From Microbacterium sp. LWO12-1.2 (GTDB taxonomy: Bacteria; Actinomycetota; Actinomycetes; Actinomycetales; Microbacteriaceae), in NCBI RefSeq assembly GCF_040675875.1, contig NZ_JBEGII010000001.1:868001-932000 (forward strand): a stretch of DNA of 64,000 nucleotides. Reading direction: 5' to 3'. A model generated the notes under the pieces. That model saw only the letters and a list, made by a program, of their open reading frames with translations, had not been told where the DNA came from and did not search any database. The translations under genes and the position numbers were made by a program. This document shows, in pieces, positions 8,827 through 17,334 of this stretch. Within the stretch, counting starts at the first letter, position 1, and each line of letters starts with the position of its first letter.

Positions 8827-8869
8827 ATATGAAGAAGGACCGTCCTCACGGACGGTCCTTCTTCATGTG
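8827..8869. repeat. Right copy of perfect 43-bp direct repeat (putative attR)
   Basis: Identical to 1769-1811. It ends 7 bp short of the 3' end of tRNA-Arg. The repeat therefore comprises the tRNA-proximal terminator rather than the tRNA itself. Confidence 0.7.
8829..8866. terminator. Hairpin terminator downstream of tRNA-Arg
   Basis: Same 17-bp perfect stem and TCAC loop as at 1771-1808. It starts 10 nt beyond the tRNA 3' end on the minus strand. Before the insertion it probably served both the UvrA-like gene and the tRNA. Confidence 0.7.
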
Positions 8870-8876
8870 TGTGTTG

Positions 8877-8949
8877 TGCCCCCGACAGGAGTCGAACCTG
8901 CGACCTACGGTACCGGAAACCGGCGCTCTATCCACTGAGCTACGGAGGC
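8877..8949 (-). tRNA. tRNA-Arg(CCG)
   Basis: 73 nt that fold as a cloverleaf. Acceptor GCCTCCG pairs with CGGGGGC (one G-U), D-stem GCTC/GAGC, anticodon loop TTCCGGT with anticodon CCG, T-arm GCAGG-TTCGACT-CCTGT and discriminator A. CCA is not encoded. The outermost anticodon-stem pair is a C-U mismatch. It decodes CGG. A -10-like TATTGT (8960-8965, minus) lies 10 nt before the 5' end, inside the end of the next gene. The neighbouring repeat marks the site where the accessory island joined the chromosome. Confidence 0.95.
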
Positions 8950-8965
8950 GTACCGATCGACAATA

Positions 8966-9781
8966 TCACTGCTCGGGGGTGGTCTCCGACCCGCCCGCCT
9001 CGGTGACGGGTGCGCCGGCCAACTCGGCCAGTGCGGCGGCGACCTTCTCCGCCAGGTAGCGGTGCCCTGCGGTGGAGGGGTGCTTGCGTCCGAGGTCCAC
9101 GTCGATCACGTCGAGGTAGTTCTGCGGGGTGATCCAGTCGTGCGCGATGGGGGAGATGTACCACCAGCCGCGGGCAGCGGCGAGGTCTGCCAGGTCGGCG
9201 TCGATGCGCGCCGTCGTGGCTCCGACGGGAAGCTCGTGCGGCGCCGGTCCGAGAACGACGATCGCGGCCTCCGGGTACTTCGTCGCGAGCGCGTCCCAGG
9301 CGGCGGTGACGGCCTCGCGGTAACCGGCCTCGCCCTGTGCCCGATCGTTGATCGATCCCTGGATGATGATGAGGTCGGGGTGCAGCGCCGGATCGAGTGC
9401 GGCGATGCGCTCGCCGAACGCGGGTCCGTCGAGTCCGGGCTTGAGGTAGCCGCTGCCGCGAACGCCGTCGACGATGGTCTGGCCGTCGAGCAGGCCGGCC
9501 AGCTGATACGCGTACCCCTCGGTGGGGATGGTCGCCGCGGACCCGTAGGTCCAGGAGTCGCCGAACACCAGGACGGTGGGGTGTTCAGGGAGCACGAGAG
9601 GGACCGGCACGATGGCCGCCGGTGCGGCACCTTCGCCCTGCGCGGCGGCACCGATCGGAGCGGCGGAGGGAAGCGGAGCCCACGGCCGCCACATGCCGAG
9701 TGCGACCGCCGCGAGCACGAGGAGCAGCGCGAGAGCGACCCCTGCGGATCGCAGCGGGTGGCGGGTGACACGGGCCTTCAT
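8966..9781 (-). CDS. Membrane-anchored SGNH/GDSL hydrolase
   Basis: 271 residues. A short basic N-terminus and one hydrophobic segment (residues about 12-30) anchor it or act as an uncleaved signal. The SGNH blocks are visible: GDSW (catalytic Ser), GSIND (block III Asn) and KHPSTAGH (catalytic His region), with a candidate acidic partner a few residues before. The family contains secreted esterases and acyltransferases acting on cell-wall polymers, lipids or glycans; substrate unknown. The ATG at 9781 is preceded at 6 nt by TACTCT on the minus strand, so a leaderless start is likely. It is divergent from argS. Confidence 0.8.
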   Translation of the reverse strand: MKARVTRHPLRSAGVALALLLVLAAVALGMWRPWAPLPSAAPIGAAAQGEGAAPAAIVPVPLVLPEHPTVLVFGDSWTYGSAATIPTEGYAYQLAGLLDGQTIVDGVRGSGYLKPGLDGPAFGERIAALDPALHPDLIIIQGSINDRAQGEAGYREAVTAAWDALATKYPEAAIVVLGPAPHELPVGATTARIDADLADLAAARGWWYISPIAHDWITPQNYLDVIDVDLGRKHPSTAGHRYLAEKVAAALAELAGAPVTEAGGSETTPEQ

Positions 9782-9787
9782 GGCATG

Positions 9788-9793
9788 AGAGTA
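9788..9793 (-). promoter_or_regulatory. -10 element of the SGNH hydrolase gene
   Basis: TACTCT (minus strand), 6 nt before the ATG at 9781. Confidence 0.5.
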
Positions 9794-9836
9794 GATCAGG
9801 AATCCCCGGGCGCAAATTCCGGCCCGCGACGCGCCG

Positions 9837-9842
9837 TAAACT
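9837..9842 (+). promoter_or_regulatory. -10 element of argS
   Basis: TAAACT, 9 nt before the ATG at 9852, leaving almost no leader. The purine-rich GGGGAG in between could act as a weak ribosome-binding site if transcription starts earlier. Confidence 0.45.
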
Positions 9843-9851
9843 GGGGAGCCT

Positions 9852-11516
9852 ATGAACCCTGAAACGCTCGCCCATGCCCTCCTCGCCGTCCTGACACCCC
9901 TCGCAGACGAGCGACGCCCGGGCGAGCCGCTCGGTCTCACCGCAGCCGACCTCGTCTTCGAGCGTCCGCGCAACCGCGACCATGGTGACTGGGCGTCGAA
10001 CATCGCCATGCGTCTGGCCAAGCAGTTCGGCGCCAACCCGCGCGAGCTCGCGCAGCAGATCGCCGATGGACTCGCCGCGGTCGACGGCGTCGCGAGCACC
10101 GAGGTCGCAGGTCCCGGGTTCATCAACATCCGCCTCGACGCGGCGGCTGCGGGCGCGCTCGCGAAGACGATCGTCGACGCCGGTGCCGCCTACGGCACGA
10201 ACGACTCCCAGCAGGGCGTGACCGTGAACCTCGAGTTCGTCTCCGCGAACCCCACCGGTCCGCTGCACATCGCCCACACCCGTTGGGCCGCTCTCGGCGA
10301 CTCGATCGTCCGACTGCTGCTCGCCAGCGGGGCGCACGCCGTCCGCGAGTACTACATCAACGACGCCGGCGCGCAGATGGAGCGCTTCGCGAGCTCGGTG
10401 CTCGCTGCGGCCAAGGGCGAGCCGACACCGGAAGGCGGTTACCCGGGGGAGTACATCACCACGCTCGCGCAGCGGGTGCTCGCCGCGCGTCCCGACCTGC
10501 TCGACCTCCCGGACGAGGAGCAGCTCGTGGTCGCTCGCGACCAGGCGTACGAGTTCCAGCTCGCCGAGATCAAGCACTCGCTCGACCGCTTCAACGTGCC
10601 CTTCGACGTCTGGTTCTCGGAGCGCACCTTGCACGAGAAGGACGCCTCCGGCACGAGCCTGATCGACCAGGCCGTCGACCGTCTGCGTGAGCAGGGCCAT
10701 GTCTTCGACCTCGAAGGTGCCGTATGGGTGCGCACCACCGACTTCGGCGACGACAAGGACCGCGTGATCCGCCGCTCCAACGGCGAGTACACCTACTTCG
10801 CCGCTGACGCCGCCTACTACCTCAACAAGGGCGACCGCGGCTTCCAGAACAAGATCTACCTGCTGGGCGCCGACCACCACGGCTACGTGCACCGTCTCAA
10901 GGCCGTCGCCGGTGCTGCAGGCGAGGACCCGGAGAAGAACATCCAGGTGCTGATCGGCCAGATGGTGTCGATCAACGGCGCGCGTCTCAGCAAGCGCGCG
11001 GGCAACATCATCGAGATGGACGACCTGCTCGACTGGCTGGGCACCGATGCGCTGCGCTACTCGCTCGAGCGCTCACCGGCGGACTCCCCGCTCGACCTCG
11101 ACCCAGAGCTGCTGCAGAAGCGCACCAACGACAACCCGGTCTTCTACGTGCAGTACGCCCACGCGCGCACGCACAACGTGGCCCGCAACGCCGGCGACTC
11201 GGGCGTGGATCGCTCGGAGTTCGCCCCCGAGACGCTCACGCACGAGTCCGAGGCCGCGCTCCTCGGCGCGCTGCAGGAGTTCCCCCGCATTGTGGCGTTC
11301 GCTGCGGAGGTGCGCGAGCCGCATCGGGTCGCGCGCTACCTGGAGGAGCTGGCCGGGCTGTACCACCGCTGGTACGACAACTGCCGTGTCATCCCGCAGG
11401 GCGACGACCCGATCGAGAGCGTGCACCGCACGCGACTGTGGCTGAATGACGCCGCCGGTCAGGTCTTCCGCAACGGTCTCGACCTGCTGGGAGTGTCGGC
11501 CCCCGAACGCATGTGA
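9852..11516 (+). CDS. argS: Arginyl-tRNA synthetase
   Basis: 554 residues, the normal length for this class I synthetase, which charges tRNA-Arg in the cytoplasm. The N-terminal Add-1 domain (residues 1-100) ends before the [11 protein letters not shown] signature, the HIGH equivalent at 139-142. The KMSKS-like loop reads [10 protein letters not shown], and the anticodon-binding helical domain runs to the C-terminal ERM. It lies about 0.9 kb from tRNA-Arg(CCG), on the opposite strand. A DUF2993 protein gene follows 40 nt downstream. Confidence 0.97.
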   Translation: MNPETLAHALLAVLTPLADERRPGEPLGLTAADLVFERPRNRDHGDWASNIAMRLAKQFGANPRELAQQIADGLAAVDGVASTEVAGPGFINIRLDAAAAGALAKTIVDAGAAYGTNDSQQGVTVNLEFVSANPTGPLHIAHTRWAALGDSIVRLLLASGAHAVREYYINDAGAQMERFASSVLAAAKGEPTPEGGYPGEYITTLAQRVLAARPDLLDLPDEEQLVVARDQAYEFQLAEIKHSLDRFNVPFDVWFSERTLHEKDASGTSLIDQAVDRLREQGHVFDLEGAVWVRTTDFGDDKDRVIRRSNGEYTYFAADAAYYLNKGDRGFQNKIYLLGADHHGYVHRLKAVAGAAGEDPEKNIQVLIGQMVSINGARLSKRAGNIIEMDDLLDWLGTDALRYSLERSPADSPLDLDPELLQKRTNDNPVFYVQYAHARTHNVARNAGDSGVDRSEFAPETLTHESEAALLGALQEFPRIVAFAAEVREPHRVARYLEELAGLYHRWYDNCRVIPQGDDPIESVHRTRLWLNDAAGQVFRNGLDLLGVSAPERM

Positions 11517-11556
11517 CGCGCCGGGGCGACCGGGCGCGATAGGGCAGGATGTCACC

Positions 11557-12411
11557 ATGAGCGACGACAACCACACCCTCCCGTACCCGGACGCCGCCGC
11601 CGAGCACGAGACGCTCGTGATCCCGGGACAGAACGCCGCGGAGCAGGCTGAGACACCGCCGCGCCCGAAGCGGCGCCGGTGGCCCTGGGTGCTGCTGATC
11701 GTCGTGGTGGTGCTGGGGGTGCTGGTCGTCGCTGCGGAGTTCATCGCGCGCGCCGTGCTGCCCGGAGTCGTCCGTTCGCTCGTGATCGACGAGCTGAACC
11801 TGCCCGCTGATCAGCAACTCGACGTCGAGGCGGACGGCATCCTGCTGCCTCAGCTGATCGGAGGCACGCTCGACAGCCTGCACCTGTCCACGGATTCCGT
11901 GACTCTGGAGGGGATCACGGGCGCCGCCGATGTGACAGCCACGGGTGTTCCTCTCCGCGGAGGCGATCTGGGCGGAGCCTCCGGCACGATCCGCATCGAT
12001 CAGACGCAGTTCACCGCGCTCCTCGCCGACACCGATCTCCCGGTCGACACGGTCGCGTTCGAGGCTCCGAACGCCACGGTGTCCGGCACGGTGTCCGTCC
12101 TCGGCATCGACATCCCTGTCGCGCTGACCGTGACGCCCGGTGCGGCGGAGGGCGACCTCGAACTCACTCCGGTCGAACTGAGCGTGGGAGGCCTGGTGAT
12201 CGATGCCGGCCAGGTCGGGTCGACCTTGGGCTCGCTCGGGGAGAGTCTCACTCAGACCCAGCAGATCTGCATCGCAGACCAGCTGCCCGCTGGTCTCACG
12301 CTGACGGGGCTGGAGATCGTCGGCAGCGAGGCGGTCATCGACATCGATGTGGACGGAGCGATCGTCACGGACGAGACGCTGCTGGAGAAGGGCGTCTGCG
12401 CGACGTCCTGA
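11557..12411 (+). CDS. DUF2993 (LmeA-like) membrane-anchored protein
   Basis: 284 residues. A cytoplasmic N-terminus rich in acidic and Pro residues is followed by RRRWPW and a single transmembrane helix (about residues 45-68). The extracytoplasmic domain has the repeating beta-strand pattern typical of DUF2993, a family that includes mycobacterial LmeA, which is needed for normal lipomannan elongation. Microbacteriaceae also carry lipoglycans, so a cell-envelope role is plausible but inferred. The ATG at 11557 was chosen as the first start giving a compact N-terminus; the frame is open back into argS. It follows argS closely and may be partly co-transcribed. Confidence 0.75.
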   Translation: MSDDNHTLPYPDAAAEHETLVIPGQNAAEQAETPPRPKRRRWPWVLLIVVVVLGVLVVAAEFIARAVLPGVVRSLVIDELNLPADQQLDVEADGILLPQLIGGTLDSLHLSTDSVTLEGITGAADVTATGVPLRGGDLGGASGTIRIDQTQFTALLADTDLPVDTVAFEAPNATVSGTVSVLGIDIPVALTVTPGAAEGDLELTPVELSVGGLVIDAGQVGSTLGSLGESLTQTQQICIADQLPAGLTLTGLEIVGSEAVIDIDVDGAIVTDETLLEKGVCATS

Positions 12412-12435
12412 GAATCGGTGCGTCCGTCCGGCTGG

Positions 12436-13167
12436 TCAGCCGAGCCACGCCTCGATCCGTCGAGCCAACCACGAGGGCTGCTGCAGAGGGATGCCATGAC
12501 CGCACCCCTCGACGATCTCCAGCGTGCTCTGCGGGAGTGCCGCGTGCAGGAGTGCGGCCGACTTCTTCATGAGCGGCTTCTCCTGTGCGCCGGCGAGGAT
12601 CAGTGCGGGGCCGGGGAACCTGTTCCACCCGTCGGGCACGCGGAAGGCGATGTTGTCGCCCACCGCGTGCAGCAGGGTGTCACGGGAGATGCCTGCGGAG
12701 GTCTGCACGTACAGGGGCATCAGGTCTTCCGGCACGAACAGAGCCGATGCCTGCACCCTCGCGAACCACTCCTTCTTCGCGAGACCTGCGGTGGCGCGCA
12801 GGAGGGCGAGCATCGGACCGGGCGCAGGGAGCGGGATGGTCTGTGCGCTGACGACGGCCACGCGATCCACGAGATCGGGGCGCCGCGCCGCCAACAGCAC
12901 CGCGAGCTGCGCGCCGAGTGAGAAGCCCACCACCGCGATCGGACGCTCCTCTCGCTCGATGACTGCCACCAGCTGCTCCACCGCGTCGTCATGAGAGACG
13001 TAGTCCTGGTCGGCGCTGCGCCCGTGCCCGGGCAGATCGGGGACGAGCAGACGGCGGTCGTCGGCGAGGTATCGACGCGTCGGCTCCCACATCCACCCGG
13101 CGACCCCGCCACCGTGCAGGAGGAGCAGGGGCGTGCTCTGCGCCTCACCGGATATCGATACGTGCAT
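12436..13167 (-). CDS. Alpha/beta hydrolase
   Basis: 243 residues. Alpha/beta hydrolase fold with oxyanion motif LLLLHGGGVAGW, nucleophile elbow GFSLG (Ser), an acid after the sixth strand (LILAGAQEKP) and catalytic His in EGCGHGIP. Family members hydrolyse esters, lactones or similar; the substrate cannot be read from sequence. Its ATG is 2 nt after the tetR stop, so it is translationally linked to the regulator. It is the third gene of the hydrolase-tetR-hydrolase operon that starts at 14631. Confidence 0.85.
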   Translation of the reverse strand: MHVSISGEAQSTPLLLLHGGGVAGWMWEPTRRYLADDRRLLVPDLPGHGRSADQDYVSHDDAVEQLVAVIEREERPIAVVGFSLGAQLAVLLAARRPDLVDRVAVVSAQTIPLPAPGPMLALLRATAGLAKKEWFARVQASALFVPEDLMPLYVQTSAGISRDTLLHAVGDNIAFRVPDGWNRFPGPALILAGAQEKPLMKKSAALLHAALPQSTLEIVEGCGHGIPLQQPSWLARRIEAWLG

Positions 13168-13169
13168 GG

Positions 13170-13751
13170 TCAGCCTCTCTCGAAGGTCGCGGCCATCGTG
13201 CCCAGCGCATCGATCGCACCTTCCAGGTCGTGCGGCCCCATCGGACCGAGCAGACGAGCCGCGGAGAGCAGCCCGATGGTGGCGCTCGACAACGCCAGCG
13301 CCAGGTGTTCCGGCACGACATCCGCGGCGATCCGCCCTTGTCGCTGCAGCGCCCGCACCCACTCGACCACCGCGCGGTGGCGAACCCGGTAGCGCGCATC
13401 GGACACGGTATCCGCATGTCGTCCCAGTACGCCCTCGTCGTCGAGGAACGCCGCCGTCATCAGCCGATCGGAGAGCACCGCGCGGGCCGCAGCCCGATAC
13501 GCCGTGCCCAGACTCGGGTCGTCACCGACGTCCTCCTGCACGCGCGCTCGCACTCGGCCCGTGGCGCGGCGCAGCAGGTCGTCGAGGATCGCGCGCTTGC
13601 CGGCGAACTCGAGGTAGACGGCGCCCTTTCCGATGCCCCCGTGCGCGGCGATCGTGGCAACGCTCACCGCATCGAACCCGTGTGCGAGGATCAGGCTCTC
13701 CGCGGCGTCGAGGATGCGTTCACGTCGATTCGGTACCAGCGGGCGTGGCAT
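13170..13751 (-). CDS. TetR-family transcriptional regulator
   Basis: 193 residues. The N-terminal helix-turn-helix is clear: RERILDAAESLILAHGFDAVSVATIAAHGGIGKGAVYLEFAGKR, broken in the family manner into scaffold and recognition helices. The C-terminal ligand domain is unlike any effector class I recognise. It overlaps the upstream hydrolase gene by 32 nt and abuts the downstream one, so all three are one operon. It probably binds the 10-bp inverted repeat at 14643-14676 and represses its own operon until a substrate of the hydrolases appears. Confidence 0.9.
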   Translation of the reverse strand: MPRPLVPNRRERILDAAESLILAHGFDAVSVATIAAHGGIGKGAVYLEFAGKRAILDDLLRRATGRVRARVQEDVGDDPSLGTAYRAAARAVLSDRLMTAAFLDDEGVLGRHADTVSDARYRVRHRAVVEWVRALQRQGRIAADVVPEHLALALSSATIGLLSAARLLGPMGPHDLEGAIDALGTMAATFERG

Positions 13752-14631
13752 CGTCGATCCTCCTCAGATGCTCGATGATGGCGGGAATCACGAGGTCGGG
13801 TCGATCACGCTGAACCCAATGTCCTGCACCTGGCACGACCACGAGTGCGGAGCGCGGGATGGAGGCAGCGGCCTTCTCGGCACGTGCCGGCGGAACTCCG
13901 CGGTCCTGCCCGCCGTGGACGAGCAGCACAGGGACGGTGATGGCCGGCAGGCGGTCGGAGTAGACCGTGCGCAAGCGGTTCCAGAGAACTTGATCGCGTT
14001 GCCACTCGCCGAAGACGGCCAGCCCGGTTCCCTTCTGGGCCTCGACCATCACCGCGGCGAGGAGCGCGGGCGTGCGGGCCCCCTCGTTGCGCACGATGTC
14101 CTTCAAACCCCGCTCCATCGCGGTGGGGCTGCGGGAGTACATCGTGGTCATCGCGTTCAGCAGACCGGTGCGCAGCAGCGTGAACGTCAGGAAGTGTGTG
14201 AGAGCGCTGAAAGGGCCGTCGGTCAGGCGTGGCATCACTCCGTACGTGCCGAGGAGGATGGCACCGCGGGCTCGTCCGGGGTGCGTGAGCAGGTGGCCGA
14301 GGCTCAGGCCGCCGCCCAGTGAGAGACCACCGACCACGTAGCCGTCGAGACCGAGGGCATCGACGAATTCAGCGAGGTAGTCGACGAGTCGCTCTTGCGT
14401 GAGCGGGGCGTTCAGGCGCGGACTGCGTCCGAAACCCGGGTGATCCGGGGCGATCACCCGATGCCCCGCGTCCGCCAACGCCGGCGCCACCTCACCCCAG
14501 GAGAGCATCGCGCTGTCTGCCCCTCCGCCATGCAGGAGCAGCACGGGGGAGCCGGTCTCGGCGGAGGGGAACCACTCCATGTAAGAGACCATGCCGATCG
14601 AGAGTGCGATCTGCCGGCGTCGCTGCTCCAT
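13720..14631 (-). CDS. Alpha/beta hydrolase, first gene of the TetR operon
   Basis: 303 residues. LLLHGGGADSAM oxyanion motif, GLSLGGG nucleophile elbow, VHGGQDRGVPP acid loop and GAGHWVQRDRP with catalytic His. It resembles the 2-hydroxy-6-oxo-dienoate/meta-cleavage hydrolase and proline iminopeptidase-like group, but no ring-cleavage genes are nearby, so specificity is open. The ATG at 14631 has an AAGGGA ribosome-binding site 6 nt upstream. Transcription should start inside the operator just upstream. Two different hydrolases flanking one TetR gene suggests stepwise use of one compound. Confidence 0.85.
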   Translation of the reverse strand: MEQRRRQIALSIGMVSYMEWFPSAETGSPVLLLHGGGADSAMLSWGEVAPALADAGHRVIAPDHPGFGRSPRLNAPLTQERLVDYLAEFVDALGLDGYVVGGLSLGGGLSLGHLLTHPGRARGAILLGTYGVMPRLTDGPFSALTHFLTFTLLRTGLLNAMTTMYSRSPTAMERGLKDIVRNEGARTPALLAAVMVEAQKGTGLAVFGEWQRDQVLWNRLRTVYSDRLPAITVPVLLVHGGQDRGVPPARAEKAAASIPRSALVVVPGAGHWVQRDRPDLVIPAIIEHLRRIDDATPAGTEST

Positions 14632-14642
14632 GCACGTCCCTT

Positions 14643-14676
14643 CGTTGTGACCAAGATATCGGAAACGGTCACAACG
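14643..14676. promoter_or_regulatory. Inverted-repeat operator with -10 element upstream of the TetR operon
   Basis: CGTTGTGACC and GGTCACAACG are perfect 10-bp arms separated by 14 bp. The spacer holds TATCTT on the minus strand (14653-14658), a -10 hexamer reading into the operon. Repressor bound across the arms would block the -10. Confidence 0.65.
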
Positions 14677-14694
14677 TGCGCGGGTCCCGGCGGT

Positions 14695-15744
14695 TCAGCT
14701 CTTCGGCTTCTCCTCGACCAGCGCCTCCTGGGCCGCGCGCAACTCGGCTGTGGCAACGCGTACGTCGACCTCCGCCCGCTGGAGGCGGCGCTGCGGGAAC
14801 GTCGTGGCACCGAAGCGGGCGTGCACGCGGTCCTTCGCCTCCTCCTCGGCTGTCACGACGTAGGCGCATGCGATCAGGATCACCTGCGCCGAGAAGTTCA
14901 GCCAGATCAGCAGGGCGAGCAGCGACGCGAACGAGGCGAGGAGCGGATTGCTCGTCGCGCCCCCGATGAACAGCCCGGAAAGCTCCTGGAGCACGAGGAG
15001 GCCGACGGCACCGAACAGGGCGCCGACCCAGAGCGAACGCGCAGACGCCCGCACGCCGGACAGCACGCGGAATATGCCGGCGATGAGGGCCGCATCCAGC
15101 GCGAACACGACCAGGAGCGACAGTGCGCGTACGCCCCAGAGCACGAGCGGAGAATCTTCGGACAGACCGAGAAGGCCGCTGAGCCAGGTGACGCCGAGCT
15201 GCCCTGCGAAGGTGAGGAAGGCCGCGGCGACGAACGAGAGGCCGATCGCGAGCGCCAGGCCGAGATTGCGCAGCAGGACCCAGATCCAGAGGATGTCGTC
15301 GTGCGCGGTGCCGGCGAGGATGCGGACGGCCGTGCGCAGCGAGCCGATCGCCCCGAGGGCGGAACCCAACAGTGCGACGAGCGAGATCACACCGGCGATC
15401 GAGAGGGTGGCCGGTGCCTTCAGCGCATCGGTGTCGATCACCCCGCCTTCGCCGATCAGCCCGGGCACGACGGACTGCACCGCATCGATGATCGCCTGCC
15501 ACGCCACCGGGTTTCCCGCCAACCAGAGCGCGGCGATGGAGAACCCCAGGAGCACGCCGGCGAAGACGCTGAACAGTGCGCGATAGGTGACGCTGTCGGC
15601 GAGCATCGGGCCGCGGCGCTCCGAGTAGAGCAGGGCGGCACGCACCAGGCGGCGCCCGAGGGCCCAGGCGATGATCGGGCCGGTCACGCGCTCGACGATG
15701 CCGGGACGGGCGGGGGATTCGGATCGCGATTCGGTGTTCACCAC
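14695..15744 (-). CDS. YihY/BrkB-family integral membrane protein
   Basis: 349 residues with about six transmembrane helices. The family hallmarks are LADSVTYRALFSVFAG near residue 50, the central GxLRTA segment, and ANPLLASFASLLALLIWLNFSAQVILIACAY near the end (shown here only in part). A charged coiled tail (residues about 300-349) is cytoplasmic. BrkB/YihY proteins were once annotated as RNase BN; their real function is unknown and may be transport. The GTG at 15744 lies 6 nt after TAGGGT, a leaderless start. It is transcribed divergently from lysA. Confidence 0.85.
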   Translation of the reverse strand: MVNTESRSESPARPGIVERVTGPIIAWALGRRLVRAALLYSERRGPMLADSVTYRALFSVFAGVLLGFSIAALWLAGNPVAWQAIIDAVQSVVPGLIGEGGVIDTDALKAPATLSIAGVISLVALLGSALGAIGSLRTAVRILAGTAHDDILWIWVLLRNLGLALAIGLSFVAAAFLTFAGQLGVTWLSGLLGLSEDSPLVLWGVRALSLLVVFALDAALIAGIFRVLSGVRASARSLWVGALFGAVGLLVLQELSGLFIGGATSNPLLASFASLLALLIWLNFSAQVILIACAYVVTAEEEAKDRVHARFGATTFPQRRLQRAEVDVRVATAELRAAQEALVEEKPKS

Positions 15745-15750
15745 GCTCCC

Positions 15751-15756
15751 ACCCTA
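15751..15756 (-). promoter_or_regulatory. -10 element of the BrkB-type gene (leaderless)
   Basis: TAGGGT on the minus strand, then GGGAGC and the GTG start at 15744. Confidence 0.5.
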
Positions 15757-15829
15757 TGAGGCCGAGGGGGACAGTCCCAGGGGCTTGACGCCGCACGACA
15801 CCATGACGGAAGGGCAGGTGCCGGTGCCC

Positions 15830-15835
15830 TAGAAT
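15830..15835 (+). promoter_or_regulatory. Candidate -10 element for lysA-hom-thrB
   Basis: TAGAAT about 57 nt before the lysA start, implying a 5' leader of roughly 50 nt. I looked for a lysine riboswitch or leader peptide in this leader and see none. Confidence 0.4.
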
Positions 15836-15891
15836 CGGGTCAACCTCGATGTGCGTGTTCAGCCCGAGATCCGTCCCACGATTGGTGCTCA

Positions 15892-17334
15892 TTGCTTTCC
15901 CCTGCCGACTCGCTCGCCCCGGAGTGGCTCGTCGAGCCCGACGACGCGAACGACCTCGCCGACGGCGTCTGGCCTGCCTCCGCCATCCGTGACGCCGATG
16001 GTGCACTCGTCCTCGCGGGCCTCAGCGCGACCGATCTCGCCCAGACCTACGGCACGCCCCTTCTCGTGATCGACGAGGACGAAGTGCGCACGCGCGCGAG
16101 AGCCTTCCGCAGCGCCTTCGACAAGGCCGCGGCAGACCACGGGACCACGGCGCAGGTGTACTACGCCGGCAAGGCATTCCTGTGCACCACGATCGCCCGC
16201 TGGGTCGTCGACGAAGGACTCCGTGTCGACGTCTGCACCGGAGGAGAGCTCGAGGTCGCGCTCGCCGCAGGCGTCGCCCCTGCCGCGATCGGCTTCCACG
16301 GCAACAACAAGTCCACCGCGGAGCTGCAGCGCGCCGTCGACGTCGGTGTGGGGTCGATCATCGTCGACAGTGACATCGAGATCGAGCGGTTGTCTGCCAT
16401 CACTGCACGCACCGGCGCGGTCCAGCGGGTCTTCGTCCGCGTCATCAGCGGTGTCCACGCCGAGACGCACGACTTCCTCGCCACGGCGCACGAGGATCAG
16501 AAGTTCGGTTTCCCGCTGCCGGAGGCAGAGCGGGCCGTCGCGCGGATCCGCGAGATCCCCGGTCTGGACTTCGCCGGGCTGCACTGCCACATCGGCTCGC
16601 AGATCTTCGGCGTCGCCGGGTTCCGGGAATCGGCGTCCCGCGTGCTCGAACTGCACGCGACCCTTCTCGAGAGCGGACCCGTCCCTCAGCTGAACCTCGG
16701 AGGAGGCTTCGGCATCGCGTACACGCGCATCGACGACCCGACTCCGATCGACGAGCTGGCCGCAGAGATCGTCGCCGCCGTCGCGCAGGGGTGCGATGCC
16801 CGCGGGATCGCCGTGCCGGCACTCTCGTTCGAACCCGGCAGGGCGATCGTCGGCACCGCCGGTGTGACGCTGTACGAGGTCGGCACGACCAAGGACGTCA
16901 CGGTCGAGTCCGGTGCCGTCCGCCGCTACATCAGCGTCGACGGCGGCATGAGCGACAACGCGCGCCCTGCCCTGTACGGTGCCCAGTTCTCCGCTCGACT
17001 GGCCTCACGGGTCGGTGACGGCTCTCCGCAGCTCAGCCGCGTCGTCGGAAAGCACTGCGAATCCGGTGACATCGTCGTCGACCACGAATACCTCCCGGAC
17101 GATCTCGTCCCGGGTGATCTGCTCGCCGTTCCGGCCACGGGCGCCTACTGCGTCTCGCTGGCGAGCAACTACAACCATGTTCCGCGCCCTCCCGTGATCG
17201 CCGTGCGCGACGGGGAGTCCCGAGTGATCGTTCGAGGCGAGACCATCGACGATCTGCTCGCGCGGGACGCGGGCATCGACGGCGGACACGTGTCCGACCG
17301 ATCGCGTCCGTCCACCTCAGAAGGAGCAAGATGA
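15892..17334 (+). CDS. lysA: Diaminopimelate decarboxylase
   Basis: 480 residues. A PLP-dependent fold-III decarboxylase that turns meso-diaminopimelate into L-lysine, the last step of the DAP pathway. Visible motifs are YYAGKAFL (Schiff-base Lys), HCHIGSQ, LNLGGGFG (PLP phosphate loop), FEPGR and CESGD (active-site Cys and Asp). The start is TTG at 15892: no ATG or GTG precedes it in frame after the last stop, and no strong ribosome-binding site is visible. It overlaps hom by 4 nt, heading a lysA-hom-thrB operon that groups the aspartate-family branch enzymes. Confidence 0.95.
   Translation: MLSPADSLAPEWLVEPDDANDLADGVWPASAIRDADGALVLAGLSATDLAQTYGTPLLVIDEDEVRTRARAFRSAFDKAAADHGTTAQVYYAGKAFLCTTIARWVVDEGLRVDVCTGGELEVALAAGVAPAAIGFHGNNKSTAELQRAVDVGVGSIIVDSDIEIERLSAITARTGAVQRVFVRVISGVHAETHDFLATAHEDQKFGFPLPEAERAVARIREIPGLDFAGLHCHIGSQIFGVAGFRESASRVLELHATLLESGPVPQLNLGGGFGIAYTRIDDPTPIDELAAEIVAAVAQGCDARGIAVPALSFEPGRAIVGTAGVTLYEVGTTKDVTVESGAVRRYISVDGGMSDNARPALYGAQFSARLASRVGDGSPQLSRVVGKHCESGDIVVDHEYLPDDLVPGDLLAVPATGAYCVSLASNYNHVPRPPVIAVRDGESRVIVRGETIDDLLARDAGIDGGHVSDRSRPSTSEGAR

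Noticed and set aside
8827..8949. Direct repeat as a duplicated tRNA-Arg 3' end
   Set aside because: The repeat stops 7 bp short of the tRNA; no tRNA sequence is duplicated at 1769.
15836..15891. Lysine riboswitch in the lysA leader
   Set aside because: The leader is about 50 nt, far too short, and lacks the conserved helices.
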